From contig CBDHYJ010000054.1 in NCBI GenBank assembly GCA_965275905.1, positions 1 through 64,000 of the forward strand: a stretch of 64,000 bases of DNA, written 5' to 3'. Position 1 is the first letter of the stretch. Every line of letters starts with the position of its first letter. The notes below the pieces were generated by a model that ran no database searches, was not told the DNA's origin, and saw only the letters and a program-made list of their open reading frames with translations. The stretch comes from CBDAQD01 sp965275905 (GTDB lineage Bacteria; Pseudomonadota; Alphaproteobacteria; Rhizobiales; JAJFHC01). Below, in pieces: positions 9,072-17,817 of this stretch. The translations under genes were made by a program, and so were the position numbers.

Positions 9072-9233
9072 CCGGGCGTAATTTTTCACAGTTATTCGCA
9101 AGAAGAGGTAAAATATTCGCTCCTTGCGTATCAAATTGTCGCTTTATTGTGAATGAATAGAATCGATATAATCAAATTGTTGAAAATTAAATCTGTGACG
9201 CGGGGGCGTTTTTAGCAGATCGGAGATCAGGGC
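9072..9233. promoter_or_regulatory. AT-rich upstream region with a direct repeat
   Basis: This stretch is clearly AT-richer than its neighbours. The 10-base word ATCAAATTGT occurs at 9130-9139 and 9171-9180, 41 bases apart, just before the gene at 9234. It probably holds the promoter and perhaps paired binding sites for that gene. Confidence 0.4.
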
Positions 9234-9938
9234 GTGCAGATCGGGGTGATGAACCCGCTGGCCACCGGGGAGGCTGTGCGGGTTCTCTTGAACAGTATTC
9301 GCAAGCAGAAGCTTAAGGTGGAGTCGGGTAACAATTTCTACAAATTCGAGCGTTATCGGGCCGAAGCGAGGCCGAACACGAGAATATCCGTGTTCTTCGA
9401 TCCGGACTCGTCGAGCGATCTGGAGGCGAGAGCACAGTGGTTCCGCTGCATCGACGGCGAGGGCCACACGGTGGCGACCGTGGCCAACCGGGTGGACTTT
9501 ATCGACAACAGCCTGTCGGAATATGCAGCCAACTGGATGACCGGTCTGCATGCCAATCGCAATGAGGACGTGCAGCCGAGGCGACGGGAGGCGTTGCCGT
9601 ATTCGCTGGCAGAGAGGGTCAAGGGCCGCGTCGCCTATCAGGGCGAGACCTGGGTCGCCACGGATTACCGGGAGAAGGGCCTCGGCGCCCTGATCAGCCA
9701 GCTTGGCGTCTTAATGTTCTACATGCGGTGGTCGCCGGACTGGGCCTACGGGCTGTTGAGCCCGATTCTGGAAAAGAAGCTGACCTGGCCTACCGGGTTC
9801 GCCGTTCGCGAGCGCGCCTTTCTGGATTGGCTGATTGGTCCCGACGGCGGTGGCGAGCAGATTGAGGTCTGCATATTCGTCGACCGGGACGGGATGGCTC
9901 ACTTGGCCGAAACGATCAAGGCGGATGGCATTTCCTGA
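9234..9938 (+). CDS. Hypothetical protein, possible GNAT-like fold
   Basis: A 234-residue protein I do not recognise. The middle segment WVATDYREKGLGALISQL resembles GNAT acetyltransferase motif A (R/Q-x-x-G-x-G/A after a beta strand), so an acetyltransferase-like fold is possible. The start is GTG at 9234 or ATG at 9249. Its 3' end overlaps the convergent gene at 9899 by 40 bases. It lies in the AT-richer block at 9.1-11.9 kb together with HTH genes. Confidence 0.6.
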   Translation: MQIGVMNPLATGEAVRVLLNSIRKQKLKVESGNNFYKFERYRAEARPNTRISVFFDPDSSSDLEARAQWFRCIDGEGHTVATVANRVDFIDNSLSEYAANWMTGLHANRNEDVQPRRREALPYSLAERVKGRVAYQGETWVATDYREKGLGALISQLGVLMFYMRWSPDWAYGLLSPILEKKLTWPTGFAVRERAFLDWLIGPDGGGEQIEVCIFVDRDGMAHLAETIKADGIS

Positions 9939-10747
9939 TCGACCCGCATGGTTGTGACGACGCATCCGATGCGTTTTCCGTTTTCGACCCAGGGCTGAAT
10001 CAGGCGCTGGTACTTGAACCATAGCGGTTCCTGTCCCGGCGGCTGCATCATCGCTGACACCATGTCGAACACGGCCTCGCCGGACTCCAGAACTTCCCAA
10101 TAGGGTGGCGTCACGGCATCGTCGAAGCCGTCTTCCTTGGTGGGCGCTGCTGTCGTGCCGATGGCGTTCTGCGCCCAGCGGCGGCCCATCACGTTGAGCA
10201 GGCCCGAAGTCGGCCCGATCTCGTGCAGGATGAAGTCGTTTGCCCGGGCATCGTACCGGAAAAACACCTGCTGGGAGACCAGTCCCGGATCCAGCGTTTC
10301 CGCAGCACGCCTGACCAGGGGCACCATTCCGTCAAGATCGCGAGGGTCCAGACGTTCGATGCTGGCCACATCCGGATCGACAAATGACGACAGGCGCTGG
10401 ACCTCGTTGAGCTGGAGGATGCGGGCGGCCGCCGGTTCCCAGTCCGGATACCGTTCGATGGCCCAGGCGCGCTTGAAAAACACCAGGGTGATTGGTCTCT
10501 GGAAGGTCCTGATCCGGTCCAGCGTGGTTTCGAGCGTGGCAACCGACGCATGCTCAAGATCCCACTTGACCGTTGTGCCGGTATCCCGGATGTCGATTTC
10601 GACCAGCTTGAACTTTCTGAACGTGGTCTGTAGGTCGGCGGATTTCAGCGGGTCCTTGTTGGGTGTCGTGAAGAAATGGCTACCGTGCGCCCACCACAGT
10701 CCGTTGGGACAGAGCGGTTCGGAGAGATGAAGGGCTGGGGTAAACAT
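9899..10747 (-). CDS. Hypothetical protein with PAS-like C-terminal domain
   Basis: A 282-residue protein. I see no clear enzyme motif. The C-terminal half (FFRYDARANDFILHEIG, then YQRLIQPWVENGKRIGCVVT) resembles the alphaproteobacterial PAS_5-type sensor fold, a beta-rich ligand-binding domain. It follows the small HTH gene by 2 bases, so sensor and DNA-binding protein are probably co-translated. Function is unassigned; the PAS assignment is tentative and a profile search would decide it. Confidence 0.6.
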   Translation of the reverse strand: MFTPALHLSEPLCPNGLWWAHGSHFFTTPNKDPLKSADLQTTFRKFKLVEIDIRDTGTTVKWDLEHASVATLETTLDRIRTFQRPITLVFFKRAWAIERYPDWEPAAARILQLNEVQRLSSFVDPDVASIERLDPRDLDGMVPLVRRAAETLDPGLVSQQVFFRYDARANDFILHEIGPTSGLLNVMGRRWAQNAIGTTAAPTKEDGFDDAVTPPYWEVLESGEAVFDMVSAMMQPPGQEPLWFKYQRLIQPWVENGKRIGCVVTTMRVDQEMPSALIVSAK

Positions 10748-10749
10748 GG

Positions 10750-11034
10750 CTACGACCTCATCACTTCGACGAGATTATTCAGCAGATGATAGGTCCGTCT
10801 CATTTCCTCCCGATCACCATCGGGCTCTGAACCGAATATCGGACCGAGATCGACCCTGAGCAGCATGGCCAGGGTGATGCATTCATAGGGGTGATCGTAG
10901 ATGTTGCCGGCCTCGATGGCTTCGATGACGTCGGCAGAAATGTCGGCGAGTTCCGCAAGTGCGGATACGCTCAGCCCGCTGTCGATCCGGGCATCACGGA
11001 GTGTCGAAGAAATCTGGCTCGACAGGCCGTCCAT
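10750..11034 (-). CDS. Small XRE-type helix-turn-helix protein
   Basis: A 94-residue protein whose residues 8-60 (LRDARIDSGLSVSALAELADISADVIEAIEAG) have the five-helix Cro/CI pattern: L-x4-R-x3-G-S, then LA-x2-A-I-S. A G-rich ribosome site lies about 10 bases upstream of the ATG. It is the first gene of a two-gene unit with the PAS-like protein. Repeats in its upstream region (11055-11063 and 11094-11102) may be operators. Confidence 0.7.
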   Translation of the reverse strand: MDGLSSQISSTLRDARIDSGLSVSALAELADISADVIEAIEAGNIYDHPYECITLAMLLRVDLGPIFGSEPDGDREEMRRTYHLLNNLVEVMRS

Positions 11035-11054
11035 GTACGCATCCCCCCAACCAA

Positions 11055-11102
11055 GTGGTTAAGCCTATCCTGTAAAATCCGCGGTGTCACGAGGTGGTTA
11101 AG
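11055..11102 (-). promoter_or_regulatory. Candidate operator: 9-base direct repeat
   Basis: GTGGTTAAG occurs at 11055-11063 and 11094-11102, 39 bases apart, directly upstream of the small HTH gene. The first copy also forms AACC-AAGT-GGTT. Regulation by the HTH protein itself is inferred. Confidence 0.35.
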
Positions 11103-11126
11103 GCCGGCCGAACCTTGTACTCGCGG

Positions 11127-11618
11127 TCAGAATCCCACGCGTCGGAGCGTGGATATGTTCCGGACAGCCTCCTCGATATCGATCGTGCCGTCGTCGTCCT
11201 CGACAATGATCCGGGCGGCTGCGGCAGCCATGATCCGCCGTTCGCGTTCATCGGCATTGGTCAGTTCGTACTTGGCGAACATATCCAGAGCCCTTTTTAC
11301 CGCTACAGCCGCGCGTTTGAGGTCGCCGTCGCGAACCTGATCTTCGGCGCGCAGGCGTGCAGACGGTCTGCCAAGTTGCCAGACTTCATCCGTGGTGATC
11401 GGCGGCGAACCCCGGCCAATCAGGCCGGGAAGAAAGCGGCGTTCTATCAGATCGCTGGAAAAGTGGCTGCCGATGTACCGTTCGCGCTCGAAAAACCGGG
11501 ACACGGAGGAAGGCCGGCTATACCCGCAGGCGCGTGCGAAAGCCGCTTGGGAAAGGCCTGCGCGCCTGATAAGCGCGTTCAGCAGATCGACAGGACTGAG
11601 AGCGTCCAGATTATCCAT
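11127..11618 (-). CDS. Helix-turn-helix domain protein
   Basis: A 163-residue protein. Residues 10-50 (LLNALIRRAGLSQAAFARACGYSRPSSVSRFFE) read as an XRE-like DNA-binding domain in which the recognition segment includes SRPSSVSRF. The C-terminal half is helical and charged, with no known domain. It is separated from the second HTH gene by about 90 bases on the same strand. Three copies of a 7-base half-site lie 33-76 bases upstream of its ATG. Confidence 0.65.
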   Translation of the reverse strand: MDNLDALSPVDLLNALIRRAGLSQAAFARACGYSRPSSVSRFFERERYIGSHFSSDLIERRFLPGLIGRGSPPITTDEVWQLGRPSARLRAEDQVRDGDLKRAAVAVKRALDMFAKYELTNADERERRIMAAAAARIIVEDDDGTIDIEEAVRNISTLRRVGF

Positions 11619-11650
11619 GACACAATGACCGCGGACCGCCTTAGACGGGA

Positions 11651-11694
11651 ATGCGTATGATCCTCGATCCCGTCCACCATACGCATTATGCGTA
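11651..11694 (-). promoter_or_regulatory. Candidate operator with three TACGCAT half-sites
   Basis: TACGCAT-T-ATGCGTA (11680-11694) is a perfect 15-base palindrome. A third copy of the half-site, ATGCGTA, is at 11651-11657. All lie just upstream of the HTH gene starting at 11618. The symmetry and position suggest binding by that regulator. Confidence 0.5.
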
Positions 11695-11806
11695 CGTTAT
11701 CTGCGAAAGCAACTGCGCCGCGCGAATTCACTGCGTTGTCCGGGCGGTTGTAGCGGGGAATTCCCGCGGATTGCAGCGTTTTTGGCAATGATCCCGTGTG
11801 GTCTCA

Positions 11807-11824
11807 CTGTGAATTTTTTCACAG
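11807..11824 (+). promoter_or_regulatory. CRP/FNR-type binding site candidate
   Basis: CTGTGAA-TTTT-TTCACAG is an 18-base perfect palindrome and contains TGTGA-N6-TCACA, the consensus of CRP-family activators. It lies 104 bases upstream of the GST start, a usual distance for an activator site. Which CRP-family protein binds is unknown. Confidence 0.45.
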
Positions 11825-11927
11825 AAAAGGCAACCGGAATGCATTTCGTGTGACTAACCTTACGAGTTGTCGCGGTAGCGCGCCGGCTCCATGTAGGTGA
11901 AATCCGCACGGAAAGGTTGGTCCGACA

Positions 11928-12770
11928 ATGTCTAAACCGCTGCTTTATCATATTCCTCCGTCATTCTATTCCCAGATCGTTCGTCTTTCTCTCGCCGAGA
12001 AGGGCATCGACTACGACAGTGTCTATGTCATTCCGGGGCCGCCATCCTTTGAAACCTACGCGCCCTGGTATATGCGGCTCAATCCGGGTGGGACCGCTCC
12101 CACGCTTGTGGACGACGGCCGTGTGCTTTCCGACTCGCTGGAAATTCTGACGCATCTTGAAGCGCGGTTCCCGACCGCCGGAGTTGCCGAGAGCATCGCC
12201 GATACGGGCGAGATCGGCCGCTGGGTCGACCGTCTCTACGCTGTGCCCGTGCGCGAACTGACATACGGGTCTCCCGCGCTGGTGAAGCTTGGAACATTCA
12301 TCAATGGCAAGCGCATCAAGAGTCTGAAGCAACTGCAGGCAAAAAACCCCGATCTGTCGGAGATTTATGCCGCCAAGATCGCGGACATCGAGATGTTCTC
12401 GGCCAATGCCAATAATGACGAGCATATGCAGCGGATCAGGGCCACTCTGGATTCTGTGCTGAACCAGCTCGACTATGCGCTGACCGTCAGGCGGTTCGTC
12501 GCCGGCGAGGCATACTCCATGGCCGACCTTGTCTGGACGGTTGGCGTGGCGCGCTTCATCATGTTCGGCATGGACCCGTTCGGGAACAGGCCGGCGCTCG
12601 CGGAATGGTATGGCCGCATGAAGGCCAGACCGAGCTTTGATGCCGCCTTGGTCATGGAGCGTTTCAAGTTCAGCGCCCCGGTGCGGGTCCTCTGGTCAAA
12701 GCTCAAAAAGCGATTTAGCGGCACGGGGCAAGAGTCTGTTTCTGCTCAGCAATTGATGGGCAGAGGTTAG
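11928..12770 (+). CDS. Glutathione S-transferase family protein
   Basis: A 280-residue GST-fold protein. The N-terminal thioredoxin-like domain reads LLYHIPPSFYSQIVRLSLAEKG, with the usual cis-proline/SNAIL-type segment LNPGGTAPTLVDDGRVLSDS. The C-terminal helical domain contains FVAGEAYSMADLVWTVGVAR, the conserved capping motif with Asp. It is longer than a typical bacterial GST (about 210), with an insert near residues 110-150 as in GDAP1-like members, and a basic C-terminal tail. It is a single gene followed by a hairpin terminator. Confidence 0.85.
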   Translation: MSKPLLYHIPPSFYSQIVRLSLAEKGIDYDSVYVIPGPPSFETYAPWYMRLNPGGTAPTLVDDGRVLSDSLEILTHLEARFPTAGVAESIADTGEIGRWVDRLYAVPVRELTYGSPALVKLGTFINGKRIKSLKQLQAKNPDLSEIYAAKIADIEMFSANANNDEHMQRIRATLDSVLNQLDYALTVRRFVAGEAYSMADLVWTVGVARFIMFGMDPFGNRPALAEWYGRMKARPSFDAALVMERFKFSAPVRVLWSKLKKRFSGTGQESVSAQQLMGRG

Positions 12771-12805
12771 GCCGCTTCGCCACAAATGCATATCGATGAG
12801 GTGCG

Positions 12806-12835
12806 GGCGGACAATTGTCCGCCTTGCCTTTCTTT
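12806..12835 (+). terminator. Palindromic terminator after GST gene
   Basis: GGCGG-ACAATTGT-CCGCC is a perfect 18-base palindrome followed by TTGCCTTTCTTT, 36 bases after the GST stop. Confidence 0.6.
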
Positions 12836-13074
12836 CCGGGTTTGATTGCGCCGCCCTCGGGCGCGTCATCGGCAAACTCCGCCGCGGATGTTCACCGAAT
12901 GCTGATGTATCGTGATTGGCCGTGCAGAAGGACGAGCCGATAAGGTCAGCGCTTCATGCGCGCTGTTCCACGCCTGTCCCAGGCCCGGCGGAACCGCACG
13001 CTGCAGGTTGCACGGGCGACGACTGTCGCTGCCCGTCCGCCCAAGACTGAAAAAGGCACGCGAAAGGCTTTTCC
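12836..13074. other. Intergenic, nothing recognised
   Basis: Between the terminator of the GST gene and the DUF3179 gene there is no conserved frame. It presumably contains the promoter of the DUF3179 gene. Confidence 0.5.
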
Positions 13075-14460
13075 ATGACATCGGTAATCGGCTCTCACTC
13101 CCGCATTTTCCTTATTGCGTCCATGGCGGCGCTGACCCTGTTGTGGTTTGGCGGCCTGCGGGCCCAGGCCGCAGAGCCTCTGCCGGACCATGTCGTCGAG
13201 AAGTTCGGCAAGCCGCCGGCGATCCCGCAAGGTCCGCTGACGAAGGACCTGCAGGCGGCGGTGCAGGTGGCCTTTGTCGACAGCATGGTCAAGTCGACCT
13301 GGGCGGGGGACCAGATTGAAGCGCTGGAGGAAATTGCCGATTCAAAGGACCCGCGGGTCGTCTGGATCATCAGCGATCTGATGCGCTTCATTACCAGCCA
13401 GCACCTGAGCGCGACACTCGCCGACGCGGCCTCCAGGCTGCTGGGCAAGAAGCTGGCGAACGTGAACCCCTGGGGGGAAGTCACCGATCATCTCATCGCG
13501 TGGGACATTCCCGCACCGCCGGACTACCTGCGCGTAAAGCGTGCCATCTTCACGAGTATCGTCCCCGGCTGGGACAAGATCTTCGTGGAAGGCGAAATCG
13601 ACTGGAGGCACGTCTCTTGGGGCGGCGTGCTGATCGACGATCGCAAGTACGACAAGACGGACGAGAAGTGCAATTGCATCCCCGCCGCGGACAATCCGGA
13701 GGTCAGCAGCGCGGAAGAGGCAACCTGGCTCAAGGACGAGGATATCGTCTTCGGGATAGAGGTGAATGGAGAATACAGGGCCTATCCGCGGCGCATCATG
13801 GAAGTCCGCGAGATGGTCAACGACACTCTGGGTGGCCGGCATCTGGGAATTCCCTACTGCACCCTGTGCGGTGCGGCGCAGGCCTATTTCACCGATCAGC
13901 TTCCCGATGGAATCGAGCGGCCGGTATTACGGACCTCCGGACTGCTCATCCGCTCCAACAAGGTGATGTACGACGTCAATACATTCTCCGTGTTCGATAC
14001 GTTTCTGGGCAACGCGGTGACGGGCCCCCTTGCGGAGAAGAAACTTAAGCTCAAGCAGGCCAGTGTCGTGACCACCGACTGGGGAACGTGGAAGAAGGCG
14101 CATCCCCAGACGACCGTGCTGGTTGAAGCGCTGGCGCTCGGCCGCGATTTTGATTTTCGCAACGGCCGGGATGCCAACGGTCCGATATTCCCGGTCGGCG
14201 ATGTCGATCCGCGCCTGTCGGTCCACGAGGACATCATTGGCGTGATCACGGCGTCCGGAAAGCCGGTGGCGTTTCAGCGCAGCAAGGCCTTCCTGGCACT
14301 GAAAAAAGGCGAGGAAATCGCCGTCGAGAACGTTCGCCTGAAACTGGATGCCGGAGGCATCAAGGCCGTGGGCGCGGACGGATCCGATCTCGGCAGCCAT
14401 CAGGCGTTCTGGTTCGCCTGGTCGCAGTTCCATCCGAAAACGGCGCTCTGGCCGATGTAA
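13075..14460 (+). CDS. DUF3179 domain-containing exported protein
   Basis: A 461-residue protein with a Sec signal (FLIASMAALTLLWFGGLRAQA, cleavage after AQA). The first third is helical and HEAT-like; the rest is a DUF3179 domain, marked by FGIEVNGEYRAYPRRIM, IPYCTLCGAAQAYF with a C-x2-C pair, and NTFSVFDTFLG. The function of DUF3179 is unknown; it is an extracytoplasmic protein. No partner gene is evident; the serine hydrolase gene starts 114 bases later on the same strand. Confidence 0.85.
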   Translation: MTSVIGSHSRIFLIASMAALTLLWFGGLRAQAAEPLPDHVVEKFGKPPAIPQGPLTKDLQAAVQVAFVDSMVKSTWAGDQIEALEEIADSKDPRVVWIISDLMRFITSQHLSATLADAASRLLGKKLANVNPWGEVTDHLIAWDIPAPPDYLRVKRAIFTSIVPGWDKIFVEGEIDWRHVSWGGVLIDDRKYDKTDEKCNCIPAADNPEVSSAEEATWLKDEDIVFGIEVNGEYRAYPRRIMEVREMVNDTLGGRHLGIPYCTLCGAAQAYFTDQLPDGIERPVLRTSGLLIRSNKVMYDVNTFSVFDTFLGNAVTGPLAEKKLKLKQASVVTTDWGTWKKAHPQTTVLVEALALGRDFDFRNGRDANGPIFPVGDVDPRLSVHEDIIGVITASGKPVAFQRSKAFLALKKGEEIAVENVRLKLDAGGIKAVGADGSDLGSHQAFWFAWSQFHPKTALWPM

Positions 14461-14574
14461 GCCGAGCCCATTTGCCGAACGGGGGCCTGCGACACCGTCC
14501 CGGGTCTAAGGCGGATCAATGCTGTGCTAGAGTCATGGTGCCGAAACTGCGGGGCAACGCCATGAGGTGCATCG

Positions 14575-15627
14575 TTGCCGTCCGATCGCGAATGGCAGGA
14601 GGGCCGGCCGGAAGACGCCGCCCTTGACGCCGACACTCTCTCTGCAGTCGTCGGTTGGCTCGACTCTGTCCCGGATTCCAACGTCCACAGCATTGTTGTC
14701 GCGCGCAAAGGCAGACTGGTCTTCGAGCGCTATCGCAAAGGGCCCGATGAACATTGGCGTGAGCCGCTGGCTGACGTCGAGCACGGACCGGCCGTCAAGC
14801 ATGATCTGCGCTCGGTTACCAAGTGCGTTACCGGACTGTTGGTTGGAAAGGCGCTCGAATCCGGCGCCATTCCGGATCTTGAAGCTCCGGTGTTCGACTA
14901 TTTCTCCGAATATGCGGACCTGCGCACGAGCGACAAGGCACGCATCCGCATTCGTCACCTCCTGGAGATGACCGCAGGCCTCGACTGGAACGAGAATGTG
15001 CCGGCCACCGATCCCGCCAACGGCGAGACAAAGCTGTGGCGTGCGGACGATCACCTGCGGGCCGCGCTTGAACCGGACGCGGTGTCGTCGCCGGGGTATT
15101 CGTGGACCTATTCGGGCGGCTGTTCCGAACTCCTCGGTGCGATTGTCCAGAAAGCGACCGGGACATCCCTCGACAGGTTCGCGCAGGAGTCGCTCTTCGA
15201 CCCCCTTGGGATCTTTGACATCGACTGGCTGCAGCACCGGGACGGGCGGCCGTCGGCCTCTGGGGGCTTGCGCATGTGCTCCCCTGATCTCGCGAAGATC
15301 GGGCAGCTTGCTGCCTGCGGTGGCCGCTGGAACGGTGAGGCGGTTGTTCCGGCGACCTGGATCGAGGACTCTCTCACGCCGAAAATCGGAGCCGCCGACC
15401 GGCTTTTCTTCTACGGCTATCATTGGTGGCTCGGGCGCTCGCTGGTCTCGCACCGCGAGATCCTCTGGGCGGCGGGGATCGGCCTAGGCGGCCAGCGCCT
15501 GTTTGTCGTTCCGGAGTTGGAATTGTCCGCGGTCGTGACCGCCGGTCACTACAATGACGGCATGCAGGCGTGGCTGCCCCTGGTGATTCTCAACAGATTT
15601 ATTCTGCCGTCGGTTGTCGGGTTCTGA
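14575..15627 (+). CDS. Serine hydrolase, beta-lactamase family (class C-like)
   Basis: A 350-residue penicillin-binding-protein-fold hydrolase. The nucleophile motif SVTK is at residues 80-83 (SxxK). The second motif reads YSGG, where the usual Y-x-N has lost its Asn. The third region, WAAGIGLGGQRLFVV, replaces the H/K-x-G box. Typical landmarks such as IRIRHLLEMTAGLDW and FDPLGI are present. The start is TTG with GAGG about 7 bases upstream; no in-frame ATG is nearby. It lacks an obvious signal peptide, so it may be a cytoplasmic esterase rather than a cell-wall enzyme. Confidence 0.82.
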   Translation: MPSDREWQEGRPEDAALDADTLSAVVGWLDSVPDSNVHSIVVARKGRLVFERYRKGPDEHWREPLADVEHGPAVKHDLRSVTKCVTGLLVGKALESGAIPDLEAPVFDYFSEYADLRTSDKARIRIRHLLEMTAGLDWNENVPATDPANGETKLWRADDHLRAALEPDAVSSPGYSWTYSGGCSELLGAIVQKATGTSLDRFAQESLFDPLGIFDIDWLQHRDGRPSASGGLRMCSPDLAKIGQLAACGGRWNGEAVVPATWIEDSLTPKIGAADRLFFYGYHWWLGRSLVSHREILWAAGIGLGGQRLFVVPELELSAVVTAGHYNDGMQAWLPLVILNRFILPSVVGF

Positions 15628-15821
15628 GGTCAGGGGCAAACGCCGGCGGAGGGCGGGCGGCCCGTCACGCCGGCGCTCGCCAGTGCACTCAGGATGCTCC
15701 GGCGGCGGATCGAGGAAATCCGCAACCGGGCTGGGGAGAATTGCACCTTTATCCAGGTGCTGTGGTGCCGGGCCACCCTGCAGCACGGCGGCCCGGCACG
15801 CATCCGAATGCACTTCGTCGG

Positions 15822-17114
15822 TCAGAGCAGCTCCTGCCGCGTTCGCAGGGTCGCCAGCAGGTCCGAATTGACCGCGCCATTCACCTTGAGGCCCAGGTCC
15901 GTCTGGAAACGTTTGATGCCGGCCGATGTCTTGGGGCCGAGCAGGCCGTCGGCCGCGCCGACGTCGTAGCCGAGCCTGTTGAGCATGATCTGTGCTGCAC
16001 GCACGTCCGGGCGCCGCTTGAGCCCGCTCGCCGGGGAAGCGGTGACCGTTTCGGACCTGGCTTTGGTCTTTGCCTTGGACTTCGCGGGCGCCTTGGCGAC
16101 GGCGTTAGTCTTGGCGGTGCCGAAGAAGCAGGGATCCTTTTCCCAGCCGCCGGCTTCCAGTTCCCAGGTGGTGGCCTTCCACTGCTTGTGCCCGGAAGCC
16201 CGCAGTTCCTCGAGCCTGTTGCGCACAAGATCGCCGATCTTCGCCAGTTCCTCACAGCGCCGCCTGAAGTAGGGGGTCGACTTGAGGGTGAAATTGTAGC
16301 TGACCAGGGTCGGCAGAATGGCGACGGTCTTCACGTTTTCCGCGAACCCCGGATAGTTCACGGTGGCGGGCCGGTATTCCGTGTTCTCATCGGGCACGGT
16401 CAGTTCCAGAAGGTGGATCCTGTCGGGCTCCGAACCGGCTCCCTCCTTCTTGAGTGTCTCGGCAAGTTTCAGAAGCAGTTTGTGTGGCGCGTCGCCGACC
16501 ACGAATACCGCGTCCGCCTCATCCGCAATCACCGCCTTGAGACCTGCCGGCGGCTTCATCTGGATCCGTTTCGACGGCTCGGCGCCATGCAGGTGCAACA
16601 GGTTGTTGGAGACCACCCAGATGGCGGTGTTGTCCGGCCCCATGACCACCCGCTTGCCGTCGAGGTCCTTGAGCGTCCGAATGTCCTTCCGGGCGACCAC
16701 ATGCACGACCTTGCGGCCGATGGTCATGATGAACCGCAGATGGCTGTCAGCCAGATTCAGGCGGCGGTCTTTCGACCGGGCCGCATAAAGCAGCATGTCG
16801 GACGGAACGACGCTAAGGCCGGCATTTTCCTTGCTGAGCAGCCGCCGCACATTGGCAATCGGACCGGCGGTCGGCTTGACCACGGTGCCGGCCTTCTTGC
16901 CGGTGACCATCTTGGACATTTCATGGCCCATCTGGATCAGGACCGGATCGCCGGAATCGATGACCATGCCGATGCACGCATAGGGGTTGCTGCAGGGGTC
17001 CTTGGCCGCCTGGGGCTCGGTCGTGGCCGTCGCCTGTCCGGCGGACATCAGTCCTGTGACAAGCCATACAATCAGGAACAGGGCGCTCGGGGCGCCTTGG
17101 GCTGCAACTCTCAT
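15822..17114 (-). CDS. TAXI-family solute-binding protein fused to a peptidoglycan-binding domain
   Basis: A 430-residue exported protein with a signal peptide (ALFLIVWLVTGLMSAGQATA). Residues about 45-300 follow the TRAP-type TAXI binding protein pattern: KMVTGKKAGTVV, LSVVPSDMLLYA, LKDLDGKRVVMGPDNTAIWVVSN. A Lys/Ala-rich linker near 335-362 leads to a PG_binding_1 repeat (MLNRLGYDVGAADGLLGPKTSAGIKRFQ). No TRAP membrane subunits are encoded nearby, so it may not serve a transporter here. The combination suggests a periplasmic ligand-binding protein tethered to peptidoglycan. Confidence 0.8.
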   Translation of the reverse strand: MRVAAQGAPSALFLIVWLVTGLMSAGQATATTEPQAAKDPCSNPYACIGMVIDSGDPVLIQMGHEMSKMVTGKKAGTVVKPTAGPIANVRRLLSKENAGLSVVPSDMLLYAARSKDRRLNLADSHLRFIMTIGRKVVHVVARKDIRTLKDLDGKRVVMGPDNTAIWVVSNNLLHLHGAEPSKRIQMKPPAGLKAVIADEADAVFVVGDAPHKLLLKLAETLKKEGAGSEPDRIHLLELTVPDENTEYRPATVNYPGFAENVKTVAILPTLVSYNFTLKSTPYFRRRCEELAKIGDLVRNRLEELRASGHKQWKATTWELEAGGWEKDPCFFGTAKTNAVAKAPAKSKAKTKARSETVTASPASGLKRRPDVRAAQIMLNRLGYDVGAADGLLGPKTSAGIKRFQTDLGLKVNGAVNSDLLATLRTRQELL

Positions 17115-17582
17115 AACTCACTCTCCCGCATTACTGGATTGACTGCGCCGCCCCCGGCGTTCTTTCAAGTCGGAGCTGTCCGGCCCATTTGCCGCGCGGA
17201 GCGGACAGTCCGGTTCGGATCGTCAAAGCTGTGGTGTGTGTCGGGAAGGAGTCGCGGCCGGGAACGTTCGGGTGTGAGAACGCGGGCGCGCGCGAACAAG
17301 GTCAAGGCCGGTCCGGGTGTGGTCCGGCCCTCGGTGTCAATGCCCCCCGCAAGCATTTGGGCATCGGTTACGCAATACATACTGGGTAAACGCCGCCAGC
17401 TGGCGCGTCTTCATCGCTGTTACGCAAACACTGCGAAAGTTGTCTGCCTTTATAGGCTCATAAATGCGGCAGATGGATGACGCAACTATTGGTTATCACT
17501 ACTTGAATCGATGCACGCATCGGTGGCGTCGCTTGTCTTGAGTGTTGAGGAGGGGCGTTTCCATCGTCCATTGGGCGGGAAA
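17115..17582. other. 468-base intergenic stretch, no gene seen
   Basis: It lies between the start of the TAXI gene and the 3' end of the tRNA. I find no conserved frame, repeat or structured RNA. The promoter of the TAXI gene must be in its left part. Confidence 0.5.
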
Positions 17583-17657
17583 TGGTGGGCGTGACTGGGA
17601 TTGAACCAGTGACCTCTCCGGTGTGAACGGAACGCTCTCCCGCTGAGCTACACGCCC
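17583..17657 (-). tRNA. tRNA-Val (anticodon CAC)
   Basis: Read on the minus strand, a complete cloverleaf begins GGGCGTG and ends CACGCCC followed by A and an encoded CCA. The acceptor stem is 7 perfect pairs, the D arm is GCTC/GAGC, the anticodon arm TTCCG/CGGAG encloses the loop TTCACAC with anticodon CAC, and the T arm ACTGG/CCAGT encloses TTCAATC. It decodes GUG. Total 75 nt including CCA. Confidence 0.95.
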
Positions 17658-17817
17658 TTGATGTGCCACCGGGCGAGGCCCGGTCGGCGGTGCAAATCAC
17701 CTGCCGGCACGCGGCGATATAAAGACCCGCCGCGCCGACAAGTCAAGACCGGCCGTCGTGACCCGCCATCACAATTCGGCTTGCAGCCGCGATCACCCTG
17801 CGGCACAAGCTCGGCTC

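Noticed and set aside
15570..17480. 636-codon frame antisense to the TAXI gene
   Set aside because: The sense strand encodes a clear signal peptide and domains; antisense is compositional.
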